In this document: positions 46,929-55,742 of the stretch, piece after piece | Layout of the letters: each line of letters starts with the position of its first letter | Numbering within the stretch: position 1 is the first letter of the stretch | NCBI RefSeq assembly: GCF_002441885.1 | Contig: NZ_JXJT01000003.1 | Coordinates: forward strand, 80,686 to 144,685 | Length of the DNA: 64,000 nucleotides | Origin: Pseudolactococcus chungangensis CAU 28 = DSM 22330 | Lineage (GTDB): Bacteria; Bacillota; Bacilli; Lactobacillales; Streptococcaceae | Direction: 5' to 3' | The notes under the pieces: model-generated | Seen by the model: only the letters and a program-made list of their open reading frames with translations | Told to the model about the DNA's origin: nothing | Databases searched by the model: none | Position numbers and translations under genes: made by a program

Positions 46929-47786
46929 TTATTTAATACCTGTGCCAGAGCCACCGAGTCCTTGCAAGATATATTTTTGTGCCACAACATAAATGATAAT
47001 CAATGGAATGGTTGAAATAGTCAAGACTGCCATGACTTGATTGATATAAACCGGTTGTGTCGTGTTAATCGTCGTAATGGCTACCTGCATTGAAAATTTA
47101 CTTTTATCTGTCAATACCATCAGTGGCCAGATATAATCATTCCAACTCCCGATAAATGATAGCACACCAACCGTTGCAATGGCTGGTTTAGACATGGGTA
47201 ACATGATCTTAAAGAAAATTTTGACAATACTCGCCCCATCAATTCTCGCGGATTCGATAATTTCTTCTGGAATCGCAATGAAAAAATTTCTGAACAGATA
47301 AATATTGAAAACACTAGCGATACCCGGTAAAATCACCGCTAAACGTGTATTAACTAAACCTAGACCATTCATAATCGTAAACTGAGGAATTAAGACTGTT
47401 TCGACAGGAACGATTAGCAGTGCAAGCATCATGCCAAAAATGATTTTCTTACCTGAAAAATTGATTTTAGCAAAAGCAAAGCCTGCTAATGAATTGATTA
47501 AAATCGAACAGGCAGCGAAACTCAACCCGTAGAAAATACTATTGAAGAGATAGGTCCCAACACTGAAACGGTTGATAACTTCTGCATAAGTTTTGAACCA
47601 ATTACCAGGATTCAGACTGGGTAAAAAAGCACGCAAACTAGACAAATCTTTGAAAACACTTGCCTCAGGCTTCATGGAAGATACAACCATCCACAACATA
47701 GGGAAAATGAAGAGGGCTGCTAAAAGCAAGAGTAATCCGTATTCTAAAATTGTCATGGCTTTCATTTTTTTTAGCATTTTTTTCAT
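46929..47786 (-). CDS. susT2: Sugar ABC transporter permease, MsmG-like
   Basis: This 285-residue permease has six membrane helices and the cytoplasmic coupling motif EEIIESARIDGASIVKIFFK near 170 (EAA loop). It forms the channel with the partner encoded just upstream. Start MKKMLKK has GAGG 9 nt upstream; the preceding gene ends 1 nt before. By analogy with the pneumococcal sus genes the substrate is sucrose and/or fructo-oligosaccharides. Confidence 0.88.
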   Translation of the reverse strand: MKKMLKKMKAMTILEYGLLLLLAALFIFPMLWMVVSSMKPEASVFKDLSSLRAFLPSLNPGNWFKTYAEVINRFSVGTYLFNSIFYGLSFAACSILINSLAGFAFAKINFSGKKIIFGMMLALLIVPVETVLIPQFTIMNGLGLVNTRLAVILPGIASVFNIYLFRNFFIAIPEEIIESARIDGASIVKIFFKIMLPMSKPAIATVGVLSFIGSWNDYIWPLMVLTDKSKFSMQVAITTINTTQPVYINQVMAVLTISTIPLIIIYVVAQKYILQGLGGSGTGIK

Positions 47787-47787
47787 C

Positions 47788-48666
47788 TCAGTTATCCTCC
47801 TTCATCAGTCGACGTTGTGCGATTGAAATCATGCCAATCATCGTCGTGAAAATTAAGGCGATGGAACTGGAATACCCAACCATTCTATCTGTGAAACCTG
47901 TTTGATAAATATAATAGACCATCGTCATCGTTGAATTCATCGGCCCGCCTTGGGTCATGACCATTGGCTGAACAATGAGTTTAAAGGCTGAAATCAAAGT
48001 TGTCAATAAAACAAAGAGCGCTGTGGGCTTCAACAAGGGCATCGTAATATAGATAAATTGTTGAAATTTATTAAAACCATCAAGTTCCGCAGCTTCATAT
48101 ACATCTTGCGGAATATTTTGCATACCACCCAAAAGCAGTAACATCTGATAGCCTGCCCCTTGCCAAGCAGAAACGAAAACAATCGTGTACATGGCTTGTT
48201 TGGGACTTGTCAAAAATGGCTGAGCGTCAATGCCAATCTTCATTAAAAGCGTGTTGATTAACCCATCATTTGGATTGAGCAAATAGAGCCAGAGAATTGA
48301 AATGACGACTAAAGACATGACAACAGGTGCAAAGAATGCCACTTTGAAAAAAATATTGCCTTTTCTTGCTTTGTTGACAATCAAGGCAAGTCCGAGTGAC
48401 GCCCCCAACTGAACAGGAATAATCCAAACAACAAATTTCAAGGTATTGAAAATTGATTTGATAAAAATTGGATCCTTAAATAATTGAACGAAATTTGATA
48501 ATCCTACAAATTGTCGTTGGTCTGGTGTTAATAAATAATAGTCCGTGAAAGAATAATAGACTACCATAAATACGGGAATGACTAGAAAAATCCCTAGTAA
48601 TATCAAAGCTGGTGACATAAAACCATAGCCAATCAGATTCTCTTTTAATGTCGATTTTTTGTTCAT
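47788..48666 (-). CDS. susT1: Sugar ABC transporter permease, MsmF-like
   Basis: This 292-residue permease has an EAA loop DVYEAAELDGFNKFQQF near 190 and six membrane helices. The start MNKKSTLKENL at 48666 has AGGAG 7 nt upstream; the frame opens 19 codons earlier without a ribosome site. It is separated from susX by 220 nt containing a stable hairpin. Confidence 0.88.
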   Translation of the reverse strand: MNKKSTLKENLIGYGFMSPALILLGIFLVIPVFMVVYYSFTDYYLLTPDQRQFVGLSNFVQLFKDPIFIKSIFNTLKFVVWIIPVQLGASLGLALIVNKARKGNIFFKVAFFAPVVMSLVVISILWLYLLNPNDGLINTLLMKIGIDAQPFLTSPKQAMYTIVFVSAWQGAGYQMLLLLGGMQNIPQDVYEAAELDGFNKFQQFIYITMPLLKPTALFVLLTTLISAFKLIVQPMVMTQGGPMNSTMTMVYYIYQTGFTDRMVGYSSSIALIFTTMIGMISIAQRRLMKEDN

Positions 48667-48886
48667 TAAACTACTCCTAAATCCAGATACAAGCTCTCTG
48701 CCAATCCTGCCACAAACAAGCAAGCATCGTGCGAGTCAAAATTGTTGACGGTTGGGATCCTATACAATGCTTTTTACAGCAACTTTACCAAACGCCTTAG
48801 CTAGGAAACATCTCTCCCTAAAAGCGCGACCTGCTTTTGTTTTTTGAGATAAAGCAAGGCATGACCCTGTTACACCCGACTTCATC
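48667..48886 (-). other. susX-susT1 intergenic with stem-loop
   Basis: This 220-nt gap holds a hairpin CCTTGCTTT/AAAAGCAGG (48830-48859) about 27 nt after the susX stop, without a U-tract. Such structures often stabilise the binding-protein part of the mRNA. Nothing else is recognised. Confidence 0.4.
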
Positions 48887-50212
48887 TTATTTTTTAGCTT
48901 TGTCAATCGCTGCTTGCATTTCAACTGCTCTGGCATCTGCAACTTTTTGAACATCCGGATTCTCTTTAAAATAACCAGCATCTGCTGCTGCTTGTTGGAA
49001 AGCTCGAGACACTTGTGGATACGCAACAACAACTGGACGGGCATGACCTGACATTTGGTTTTGTTCCATCAAGAATTTCATGCCTTCAGGAATATCATTT
49101 TTGATTAATTCAGCTGTTGATTTGCGAATTGGCAAGACTTGATTGCCTAGGCTCATGATTTTGCTTGACTCTGTATTTGTGGCATAGAGGATAAAGGCTG
49201 CTGCTGCGTCTTTTTTCTTAGTTGTTTGAGACATGGCTAATTCCCAGCTACCCGTTGGTGAGACAAGTTTTTTGGTTGTATCTGAAACTGGATAAGGCAA
49301 AATACCGTAGTCAATATCTTTATAGTTAGCAGACAGATCAGCCATTGTCCATGAACCACTTAATAGCATGGCATATTTACCTGTTTCAAACCCTTTTTTC
49401 ACTGGTGTATTCGTCGTATAACCATTTTTAACTAAATCTTGAATAAACTGTAAGCCTTCAACACTTTTCTTAGCATTGAAGTAACCTTCAGCTTTTGTAC
49501 CAGTCTCATCCACAACATCACCACCATTTGACCAAATAAATGGTGTATAAGCATAGGTCAACATTTCATCAGCATTGGCCAATTGGATATCGATCGCTGG
49601 TGACTTGAATTTGTCTTTAATTGTTGCACATATCTCTTGAAATTCAGTCCAAGTCCATGGTTTTTCAAGCGTTGGCAATGTCGTTAGATCAATACCTGCC
49701 TCTTGGAACATTTTTTTATTATAATAAACACCAACACCAGACTCTGAGAAGCCAAAAGCATAAAATTTACCATCATAAGTGCCTTGTTGTTTAATGGAAT
49801 CTAACACATCATCCATGTTGGCATCTGCTAAATAGTCATCCAATGGCGCAATAACTTTTGAAGAAGCATAGGCCGCAGTATTGGGACCATCTAAAGAAAT
49901 AATATCTGGCAATGTATTGGTCGTAATTGCTGCATTGACCTTATCTTCATAGCCACCACCGGAGCCACTTCTTGGAATGTATTCAATTTTGACTTGATAT
50001 CCTTTGCCATTTTCAGCATTGAATTTGTCCCCAATTTTATCCCAAGCCTTGCCTTCAGGTGTTTCATCTGAACAATTGACCCAAAATGTCACGGCTTTAT
50101 CATTGCCTTGACTGCTCTTACTAGCTGATTTGCCACACCCTATCAAGGCTGTACTTGCAAGTAATGCTACTGCTAACAAACCGATTGTTTTCTTGAGTGT
50201 CTGACTTTTCAT
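48887..50212 (-). CDS. susX: Sugar-binding lipoprotein of the sus ABC importer
   Basis: This is a 441-residue extracellular binding protein: signal peptide with lipobox LIGC (Cys about 26), then a bacterial extracellular solute-binding domain type 1 (VTFWVNCSDETPEGKAWDKIGDKF near 40, DIISLDGPN near 107). It delivers sugar to SusT1/T2. No ATPase is encoded here, so a shared MsmK-type ATPase elsewhere is expected. TTGGAGGG lies 8 nt before the ATG. It is the first gene of susX-T1-T2-H. Confidence 0.92.
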   Translation of the reverse strand: MKSQTLKKTIGLLAVALLASTALIGCGKSASKSSQGNDKAVTFWVNCSDETPEGKAWDKIGDKFNAENGKGYQVKIEYIPRSGSGGGYEDKVNAAITTNTLPDIISLDGPNTAAYASSKVIAPLDDYLADANMDDVLDSIKQQGTYDGKFYAFGFSESGVGVYYNKKMFQEAGIDLTTLPTLEKPWTWTEFQEICATIKDKFKSPAIDIQLANADEMLTYAYTPFIWSNGGDVVDETGTKAEGYFNAKKSVEGLQFIQDLVKNGYTTNTPVKKGFETGKYAMLLSGSWTMADLSANYKDIDYGILPYPVSDTTKKLVSPTGSWELAMSQTTKKKDAAAAFILYATNTESSKIMSLGNQVLPIRKSTAELIKNDIPEGMKFLMEQNQMSGHARPVVVAYPQVSRAFQQAAADAGYFKENPDVQKVADARAVEMQAAIDKAKK

Positions 50213-50228
50213 GTGATACCCTCCAATT

Positions 50229-50297
50229 TTTTGGAAACGTTTCCGTTTTTGATTTTTTAAATAATTGAAACGCTCATTTATTTTGGAAACGTTTCAA
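50229..50297 (-). promoter_or_regulatory. Three LacI-type operators in the susX leader
   Basis: Sites centred at 50236.5 (GGAAACGTTTCC, perfect dyad), 50269.5 (TTGAAACGCTCA) and 50290.5 (TTGGAAACGTTTCAA) share the GAAACG core. Spacings of 33, 21 and 54 bp are near whole helical turns. SusR is the obvious ligand; CcpA could also bind. Confidence 0.65.
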
Positions 50298-50308
50298 TTA
50301 CTGAGTTC

Positions 50309-50337
50309 ATTTTAACATTGTAAACGCTTACTGTCAA
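50309..50337 (-). promoter_or_regulatory. susX promoter with cre-like site in the spacer
   Basis: TTGACA (50332-50337), 17-bp spacer, TAAAAT (50309-50314). The spacer contains AGTAAGCGTTTACA, a near-consensus cre, predicting catabolite repression by CcpA. Confidence 0.75.
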
Positions 50338-50457
50338 GTGATATTTGATTCTTTTTTATAAAATAACTTTTTACAGTAATTATTTCTAGACCATTTCCTC
50401 TCTATTTTTAGATGACTAATAGATAAACTCTTTTCCAGTACATACAAAAAAGACACC

Positions 50458-51432
50458 TTACATGTCTTTTGTCGTTCCAGCAGATTCAAAAAAAACAGGT
50501 AATATAACACGTTTTTCAGTTTCAATGCCTGCTACTTTTTTCAAGATTAACGCAACTGCTGCTTCTGCCATTTCTTTTTTAGGTTGCACAATCGTTGAGA
50601 CTAAATAGTTTCGAGAGCTATCTATTCTTGTCCCATCAAACCCTATCAATTGATAGTCTCGTAAAACTTCTTTGCCAAATTTTTTGAAGACCGTCATAAC
50701 ATCCATCCCCATGGCGTCATTGACACAGAAAACACCATCAAAATCAGCATTTTTCGTTAAAAAATCTGCAATAGGTGTTGTTAAATCTGAGATTGGCTCT
50801 GGAATCCTCAAAATATCAAAGTCAATACCTTTTGCCCGACAATAGGCCTCAAATCCATCGCCACGCAAGGTTGTCTCATTGGGATAAGGATTAATCCCGC
50901 CGATATAAATCAGCTTTTGACAGCCTCTTTTTTGCAATTCTTCCGCCGCTAATTCGCCACCACCAAAGTTATCTGCTGTAACATAACTGACTTCTTCCGA
51001 GAAATGTCGGTCAATACTAACAAAAGGCAAATTTGACGAAATAAATTTATCAATATCCGAATAAGTAATTCCAATAATCCCGTCCACTTTACTTTGTTTG
51101 ACCATCTGGATATAATCATGCTCTTTTTCTGGATCACCATCCGCATTACATAAATAAAGTTTATAGCCACGCTCACTTAAACTTTCCTCAACATGGTAGG
51201 CAAACTCAGAGAAAAAAGGGTGCCAAATCGTTGGTAAAATTAATGCAATCGTTTGACTATGATTGGTTTTAAAAGCTCTTGCTGCTGCATCTGGCTCATA
51301 ATCTAAGGCTTTGATAGCTGCTTCTACCTTGCGACGTGTCACGTCTTTAACTGCGACGCCATTGATCATCCGTGAAACAGTACCAACACCGACACCTGCT
51401 AATGCTGCAACATCTTTCATTGTGACGCTCAT
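50458..51432 (-). CDS. susR: LacI-family regulator of the sus operon
   Basis: This 324-residue regulator has helix-turn-helix MKDVAALAGVGVGTVSRMIN at 5-24, hinge DAAARAFKTNHS, and a sugar-binding effector domain. It lies directly upstream of susX on the same strand and probably represses through the GAAACG dyads. The start MSVTMKDV at 51432 has AAGGA 9 nt upstream; an in-frame start six codons before lacks it. S. pneumoniae has the same regulator-importer-hydrolase order. Confidence 0.88.
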   Translation of the reverse strand: MSVTMKDVAALAGVGVGTVSRMINGVAVKDVTRRKVEAAIKALDYEPDAAARAFKTNHSQTIALILPTIWHPFFSEFAYHVEESLSERGYKLYLCNADGDPEKEHDYIQMVKQSKVDGIIGITYSDIDKFISSNLPFVSIDRHFSEEVSYVTADNFGGGELAAEELQKRGCQKLIYIGGINPYPNETTLRGDGFEAYCRAKGIDFDILRIPEPISDLTTPIADFLTKNADFDGVFCVNDAMGMDVMTVFKKFGKEVLRDYQLIGFDGTRIDSSRNYLVSTIVQPKKEMAEAAVALILKKVAGIETEKRVILPVFFESAGTTKDM

Positions 51433-51564
51433 TTGCTGACTTCCTTCCACTAAAATCTGAATATTCCTCTCACACTATTTCTCATAGTTCAGTGGCATAT
51501 TAATTTAACCTTAACATAGCTCATCTTATTTTTCAAGAATTACCCTAGATTTTGGAGGAAAATT

Positions 51565-51594
51565 AAAAATGCTTGGCTTAAAGCCAAACATTTT
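51565..51594. terminator. Terminator of the DUF4097 operon
   Basis: TTGGC-TTAAA-GCCAA stem with A/T-rich flanks lies just after the DUF4097 stop codon. Confidence 0.6.
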
Positions 51595-51609
51595 CTACTT
51601 TATTAGTCA

Positions 51610-52386
51610 TTAGTCGATTTCAAGATCACCATTTTGACTCGTCACCACTAATTTAGCCTGACTTTGGCTAGATTGTCTCAAATCATGATGCAACTCAACA
51701 TCCTCATCGCCCCACTTCGTCTTGGCATAAAAGGTTGGCAGACGACTGTCTTTGATCTCAATATCACCATTTTGGTTGATGATTTGACCCCCATTTTCGA
51801 TGCTAGTCCGTTTTAACTGAATCTCACCATTGGTACTCGTCATCATCAAGTCACCAAAGGTAGCACGCTCAAATTTTGTGTCCCCGTTCGTAGCCATGAT
51901 TTGTGCTGTCTTAACAGACACCTGTTCAACATCCAAATCACCATTGCGACTTTTAACAAGAAGAGTTGACAGATGCTGTGATTCTGGTAGGGTAATGGTG
52001 ATTTGGTTCGTTCTAATAATCATACCAATTCCAAAACTAGAACGACTGGCTTCACCCTCGCTATCATTAATCGTCAGCTGACCGGCATCAAAACTAATTT
52101 GAGTGGCACCTTTTGATGACCAATTTCGTGTTGTCACCTTAAATTGCTCACCCTTGATGATTTTAACATCTGCATTTTTCACGTCAATCTCAAGCGCTGT
52201 AATCTTTGACGGCACAACTGGCAGATCATGCGTCACAAGTTCACCTGACATTTTTGACTCCGTTTGATACTTGAAACCATCATCCCAAACCAGACTACCT
52301 GGCTTTTCAAATTGCCAAATCATAGCTGCCACTAATGTTCCCACAGTGAGTAACAGTGCGCCAATTATCATTTTTCTTTTATGCGT
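51610..52386 (-). CDS. DUF4097 family beta-strand repeat protein
   Basis: This 258-residue protein has one N-terminal membrane segment (about 7-25) and an extracytoplasmic right-handed beta-repeat domain of the DUF4097 family, with recurring turns NGDLDVEQ, NGDTKFE, NGEIQLKR, NGDIEIKD. Relatives include LiaX-type cell-envelope stress proteins. It is the third gene of a PadR-DUF1700-DUF4097 operon and overlaps the DUF1700 gene by 8 nt. AAAGGG lies 8 nt before the ATG at 52386. Probable role in envelope stress response; inferred. Confidence 0.85.
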   Translation of the reverse strand, partial: THKRKMIIGALLLTVGTLVAAMIWQFEKPGSLVWDDGFKYQTESKMSGELVTHDLPVVPSKITALEIDVKNADVKIIKGEQFKVTTRNWSSKGATQISFDAGQLTINDSEGEASRSSFGIGMIIRTNQITITLPESQHLSTLLVKSRNGDLDVEQVSVKTAQIMATNGDTKFERATFGDLMMTSTNGEIQLKRTSIENGGQIINQNGDIEIKDSRLPTFYAKTKWGDEDVELHHDLRQSSQSQAKLVVTSQNGDLEID

Positions 52387-52975
52387 CATCCTGCACACCC
52401 TTTCTACCGACAGTTTTCTTCCCTATCCAACGAATCATCACAAACACCCAATGCTTTAAGCCTTTAACCATGGACATGACGAGGGGCCAAAGCAGGATAA
52501 ATCCACCAATGACGGCAATACCAGCTGCAATGTAAAATAAACCGCCTAGGACAGATTGGGTCAAAACTAGAATACCACCGATAACACATATCACAGCCGC
52601 AAAACCAAATGACCCAAGAAGCACAATAAGTGAAAAAGCAAGAGCCGCAAAGGTTACCACAATAGCAAAAATCAGTGCGATAACTGTGATTGCAACGGGA
52701 ATCAAAATTGGTGAAGCGAGCAGAGCTAGGATGATAATCTTAGCCAGACCAAGCGGTGATTTTTGATTTTCTTCTGGTACATCACGCGCCTCATCCATAT
52801 AGTAATCGGCAACCAATCGACGCGCCAAATTTTTCGGCGTCCCAAACTCAGACACTGCCTGACCATCTGTCAGCTGACCTTCATAAAAATACTGTTCATA
52901 ATAAAGCATGGCATCACTAATTTCAGACTCAGGAAGAGCCTTCAAATTTGCCTGTAAATCCTGTAAATAACTCAT
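52379..52975 (-). CDS. DUF1700 family membrane protein
   Basis: This 198-residue protein has an N-terminal cytoplasmic helical part (1-75) with the DUF1700 hallmark EISDAMLYYEQYFYEG and FGTPKNLARRLVADYY, then four to five membrane helices. DUF1700 genes nearly always follow PadR regulators, as here (4-nt ATGA overlap). Its function is unproven; it may be a sensor or modulator of envelope stress. Confidence 0.88.
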   Translation of the reverse strand: MSYLQDLQANLKALPESEISDAMLYYEQYFYEGQLTDGQAVSEFGTPKNLARRLVADYYMDEARDVPEENQKSPLGLAKIIILALLASPILIPVAITVIALIFAIVVTFAALAFSLIVLLGSFGFAAVICVIGGILVLTQSVLGGLFYIAAGIAVIGGFILLWPLVMSMVKGLKHWVFVMIRWIGKKTVGRKGVQDDA

Positions 52976-53283
52976 GCTGCACCTCCTAAAATTTCACTAA
53001 TTCCTGCCGAAAAGTCTTGCCACTCCCGCTTAATTTCAACCAAGTGCTTTTGGCCCAATGGTGTAATCTGATAATACCGCCTCATTCGTCCCTCAAATGC
53101 CTCATCGTAGGTGATTAAGTCTCCATTTTTTTGTAGACGGCGTAAAACTGGGTACATGGTAGATTCTGATACATTCACATGTTTCTGAATTTCTTTTGTC
53201 AACAAATAGCCATACATATCTTGACTGTCAAGAATTGCAAGCACGCTCCCATCCAGTAAAGCAGTTGGTATTTGAATCGTCAT
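52972..53283 (-). CDS. PadR-family transcriptional repressor
   Basis: This 103-residue winged-helix regulator has AILDSQDMYGYLLTKEIQ near 15 and ESTMYPVLRRLQKNGDLI near 38, the PadR signature, then a short C-terminal dimerisation helix. It heads the operon and probably represses its own promoter through the large dyad at 53297-53343. TAGGAGGG lies 8 nt upstream of the ATG. Confidence 0.92.
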   Translation of the reverse strand: MTIQIPTALLDGSVLAILDSQDMYGYLLTKEIQKHVNVSESTMYPVLRRLQKNGDLITYDEAFEGRMRRYYQITPLGQKHLVEIKREWQDFSAGISEILGGAA

Positions 53284-53296
53284 ATGATATACCCTC

Positions 53297-53349
53297 CTAT
53301 ACTATTTACTATATACCATTATACTATACCATAAATAGTATAGTGTCAA
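53297..53349 (-). promoter_or_regulatory. padR operon promoter inside a 12-bp inverted repeat
   Basis: TTGACA (53344-53349), 17 bp, TAGTAT (53321-53326), or 20 bp to TATAAT (53318-53323). Arms CTATACTATTTA (53297-53308) and TAAATAGTATAG (53332-53343) frame the -10, with further TATACTA/TATAGTA repeats between. This is an autoregulatory PadR operator candidate. Confidence 0.7.
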
Positions 53350-53372
53350 GTATAAACATACCCTAAAAACAT

Positions 53373-53410
53373 AAAAAAACATCTCAAAATATAGATTTTG
53401 AGATGTTTTT
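53373..53410. terminator. Terminator of sdpRI
   Basis: AACATCTCAAAAT/ATTTTGAGATGTT, 13 bp, 4-nt loop, T-run on the minus strand. Confidence 0.9.
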
Positions 53411-53430
53411 GATACTCACATGCCATCAAA

Positions 53431-54060
53431 TCATGATTGATGCGCTAATCTGATTGAATAACCTAACGGTACTAGGACAATTAAGACAAAAATCACGATA
53501 AAGGTTAGCACAACAACCATTGGATACCAAATGCTAATGATACCACCTGTAATCATCAGAATACCTGAAATAACTAGCATCATCCCGCCCAAACGGTTCG
53601 TTTTTTGCCAATTATCTGGATTGCGCATCGTCATAGGAAAACGAAAACCAGCAACTCTATTTTGTGATGTTTTAGGGATATAGTTTCCTAACATAATAAG
53701 GACAATCCCAATAATCACCATGGTGATCAAGCCAATCTCTACATGATAGCCTAGTGCTTGACTCAGAATTAAGATCTGAAAGATCACCGACATAATAGGC
53801 AGCAGCCAAAGCATCAGTTTACCAAGTTTGAGATTTGTCTTCGGTGCCGTCTCTAGGCTAAGCTGAACGATCAAGTTAACCACAACCATAATCAAAGGCA
53901 AGATCAAAATTCCGACCCATTTCGTTGCGAAACCATTCGGTTCACCGTCTAATCCCCAGTGTATGGGCATTTTTTCTGGTAATTTTGAATAGACAGCTAC
54001 CCCCATTAAAATGGGGAGTAAGCCAACCACCGTCGGCAATAATAATTTCTTTAACTTCAT
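53431..54060 (-). CDS. sdpI: SdpI-family membrane immunity/signalling protein
   Basis: This 209-residue membrane protein has about six helices. The N-terminal DUF1648 domain has the hallmark PIHWGLDGEPNGFATKW, and the C-terminal SdpI domain has GNYIPKTSQNRVAGFRFPMTMRNPDNW and TNRLGG. In B. subtilis SdpI gives immunity to the SDP toxin and sequesters SdpR. The ATG overlaps the sdpR stop (ATGA), with AGGAG 7 nt upstream. No sdpC toxin gene is present. Confidence 0.88.
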   Translation of the reverse strand: MKLKKLLLPTVVGLLPILMGVAVYSKLPEKMPIHWGLDGEPNGFATKWVGILILPLIMVVVNLIVQLSLETAPKTNLKLGKLMLWLLPIMSVIFQILILSQALGYHVEIGLITMVIIGIVLIMLGNYIPKTSQNRVAGFRFPMTMRNPDNWQKTNRLGGMMLVISGILMITGGIISIWYPMVVVLTFIVIFVLIVLVPLGYSIRLAHQS

Positions 54061-54326
54061 TTGTCTTCTCCTGTAAAATCTTTCAACCACAACATAGTTT
54101 CCTCAAATACGCTGAGATTGAGTTCATAGTAGATAAAATTTTTATACTTACTCTCCCGAATCAAATCAGCAGACTTTAGCTGCTTTAAATGATTTGAAAT
54201 CGTGGCACTGCTCAAGGCAAATTGCTCACTAATCTCACCGGCAGACAGTCGACCTGATTTTAATAGTGTCAAAATATCTCGACGGACAGGATTTGAAATC
54301 GCCTTGAGGGTCACTTGTAAACTCAT
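54057..54326 (-). CDS. sdpR: SdpR-type ArsR-family repressor
   Basis: This 89-residue winged-helix repressor has LKAISNPVRRDILTLLKSGRLS at 8-29 and EQFALSSATISNHLKQLKSADLI with the recognition helix. No metal-binding Cys is seen, in keeping with SdpR. It probably autorepresses at the inverted repeat around the -10 (54362-54382) and is relieved by SdpI. Confidence 0.88.
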   Translation of the reverse strand: MSLQVTLKAISNPVRRDILTLLKSGRLSAGEISEQFALSSATISNHLKQLKSADLIRESKYKNFIYYELNLSVFEETMLWLKDFTGEDK

Positions 54327-54361
54327 CAGCTTTCACTCCTTTTCTATTTCGTTTTATCTCT

Positions 54362-54395
54362 AAATAGATTATACCACTATTTCGATAAAAATCAA
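54362..54395 (-). promoter_or_regulatory. sdpRI promoter with inverted repeat
   Basis: TTGATT, 16-bp spacer, TATAAT (54368-54373) with TGG extension. AAATAG/CTATTT arms (54362-54367, 54377-54382) bracket the -10. Confidence 0.6.
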
Positions 54396-54406
54396 ATTAG
54401 ATGATC

Positions 54407-54436
54407 AAAAAAAATAGCTTTAACTTGCTATTTTTT
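54407..54436. terminator. Terminator of the MFS gene
   Basis: AAAAAATAGC/GCTATTTTTT with an 8-nt loop overlaps the stop codon of the MFS gene. Confidence 0.85.
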
Positions 54437-55591
54437 CACTTGTTTAAAAATTAAGGCGACTAAAACTGATAATATAACAGTCAACATCAAGATGAGAGTC
54501 GGAAAAATACTAAAACTCAAAATCTTAAATAAAGCACCAAATAACAGCGGAAAAACGAGTATCCCTAGCATACAAAATCCGACATTATAAGAGATAACCC
54601 TTTGAGCGATTAGCTCAGGATACATTTGATTGGGTAACATCATCATCAATGGATAAAGGGGCCCCATCGCCAATCCTAACAAGAAAACTGTCCCCATTGT
54701 ATAAAGGCCTGGTGGTAGAAAGAGGGTAATGCTCATCAGTAATAGTAACCCTATGTGGCTGTAAATAATTGTTTTATCTTGCATGAAGCGTGTTAGAGCA
54801 CCCGTGACGAATCGGCCGACCATTAAGCCTAGCCAAAATAGTGTTGTGAAAAAGGCTGCCTGAGCACTATTGACTTGGAAATTTTCAACATAGTAGGTCG
54901 CTAAAAATATTCCCGTGACTGCTTCTATGGCGTAAAAGAAGTAAAAAATAGGATTGATCAAATAGCCAAGTTTAAACTTTTGAGTCGTTTCTGCGTTAGT
55001 TTTTTGTGGAGTCATTTCTTGGCTGTCGTCTCGTTCGGCGAAATGATGGCGATAAACAAAAATCAATAGTAAAATCAGAATTTCAAACAAGGCAATCGCA
55101 CCAATCGCAAAACGCCAGCTTGAAAAAGTGGACAAGAAGAAGGTTAGAATGGCAGCACTCATGCTAACACCTACGCCATAAAAGCCATGGAGGAGACTCA
55201 TGAGAGCGCTAGGTAAGTGCTTGGCCGCAAAGTGATTGACCGTTACATCGATTGCGCCTTGACCGATACCCATAAAAGGTGTGGCGAGAAAAAGAACAAT
55301 CGGATTTGAAGTTATCATCATTAATATTAAACCAATAATCACACAAAGCATACTGGTTAAGATAACTTGCGCAACTGTTAAATATTTGGCAATTTTAGTG
55401 TAGAGCATACTAGAGAAAAACGAAAAAAGCAGCATAATTGTTGTCAAGTAGCTGACTTGACTGGCACCCATCTCATAACTCTGACGCATACTTGGCCAGG
55501 CACTCCCTAGTATAGAATCCGGTAAACCTAGGGAAATGTAGATGATAAAATTTAAAACGACAAGCGTCGAAAGTGTGACTTTTTTAGACAT
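54428..55591 (-). CDS. MFS transporter
   Basis: This 387-residue transporter has twelve membrane helices and a central charged loop (HHFAERDDSQEMTPQKTNAE near 190). The N-terminus VVLNFIIYISLGLPDSILGSAWP is typical of a FucP/YfkF-like group of unassigned MFS permeases, and GLMVGRFVTGAL is the second-half motif A. Substrate unknown; sugar or drug/proton antiport are both possible. TAGAGG lies close to the ATG. It is a monocistronic gene with its own terminator. Confidence 0.85.
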   Translation of the reverse strand: MSKKVTLSTLVVLNFIIYISLGLPDSILGSAWPSMRQSYEMGASQVSYLTTIMLLFSFFSSMLYTKIAKYLTVAQVILTSMLCVIIGLILMMITSNPIVLFLATPFMGIGQGAIDVTVNHFAAKHLPSALMSLLHGFYGVGVSMSAAILTFFLSTFSSWRFAIGAIALFEILILLLIFVYRHHFAERDDSQEMTPQKTNAETTQKFKLGYLINPIFYFFYAIEAVTGIFLATYYVENFQVNSAQAAFFTTLFWLGLMVGRFVTGALTRFMQDKTIIYSHIGLLLLMSITLFLPPGLYTMGTVFLLGLAMGPLYPLMMMLPNQMYPELIAQRVISYNVGFCMLGILVFPLLFGALFKILSFSIFPTLILMLTVILSVLVALIFKQVKK

Positions 55592-55702
55592 GTTAACCTC
55601 TATGTAATCTATGGCGAATTAAGAACGTAATAAAGCGCTTTCCACTATTATATCATGAGTCTCCTTAATTTTTCTTTCAATGTATAGTAGCTAGCAGAAA
55701 AC

Positions 55703-55729
55703 AAAAAAAATATAGACCTCAGTCTACAT
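55703..55729 (-). terminator. ccpA terminator
   Basis: GTAGAC-TGAG-GTCTAT stem then eight T on the minus strand. Confidence 0.75.
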
Positions 55730-55742
55730 TTTTAATGTCCCT

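Noticed and set aside
48760..49044. 94-codon ORF overlapping the 3' end of susX
   Set aside because: Reads mostly within susX in another frame; low-complexity composition and no ribosome site.
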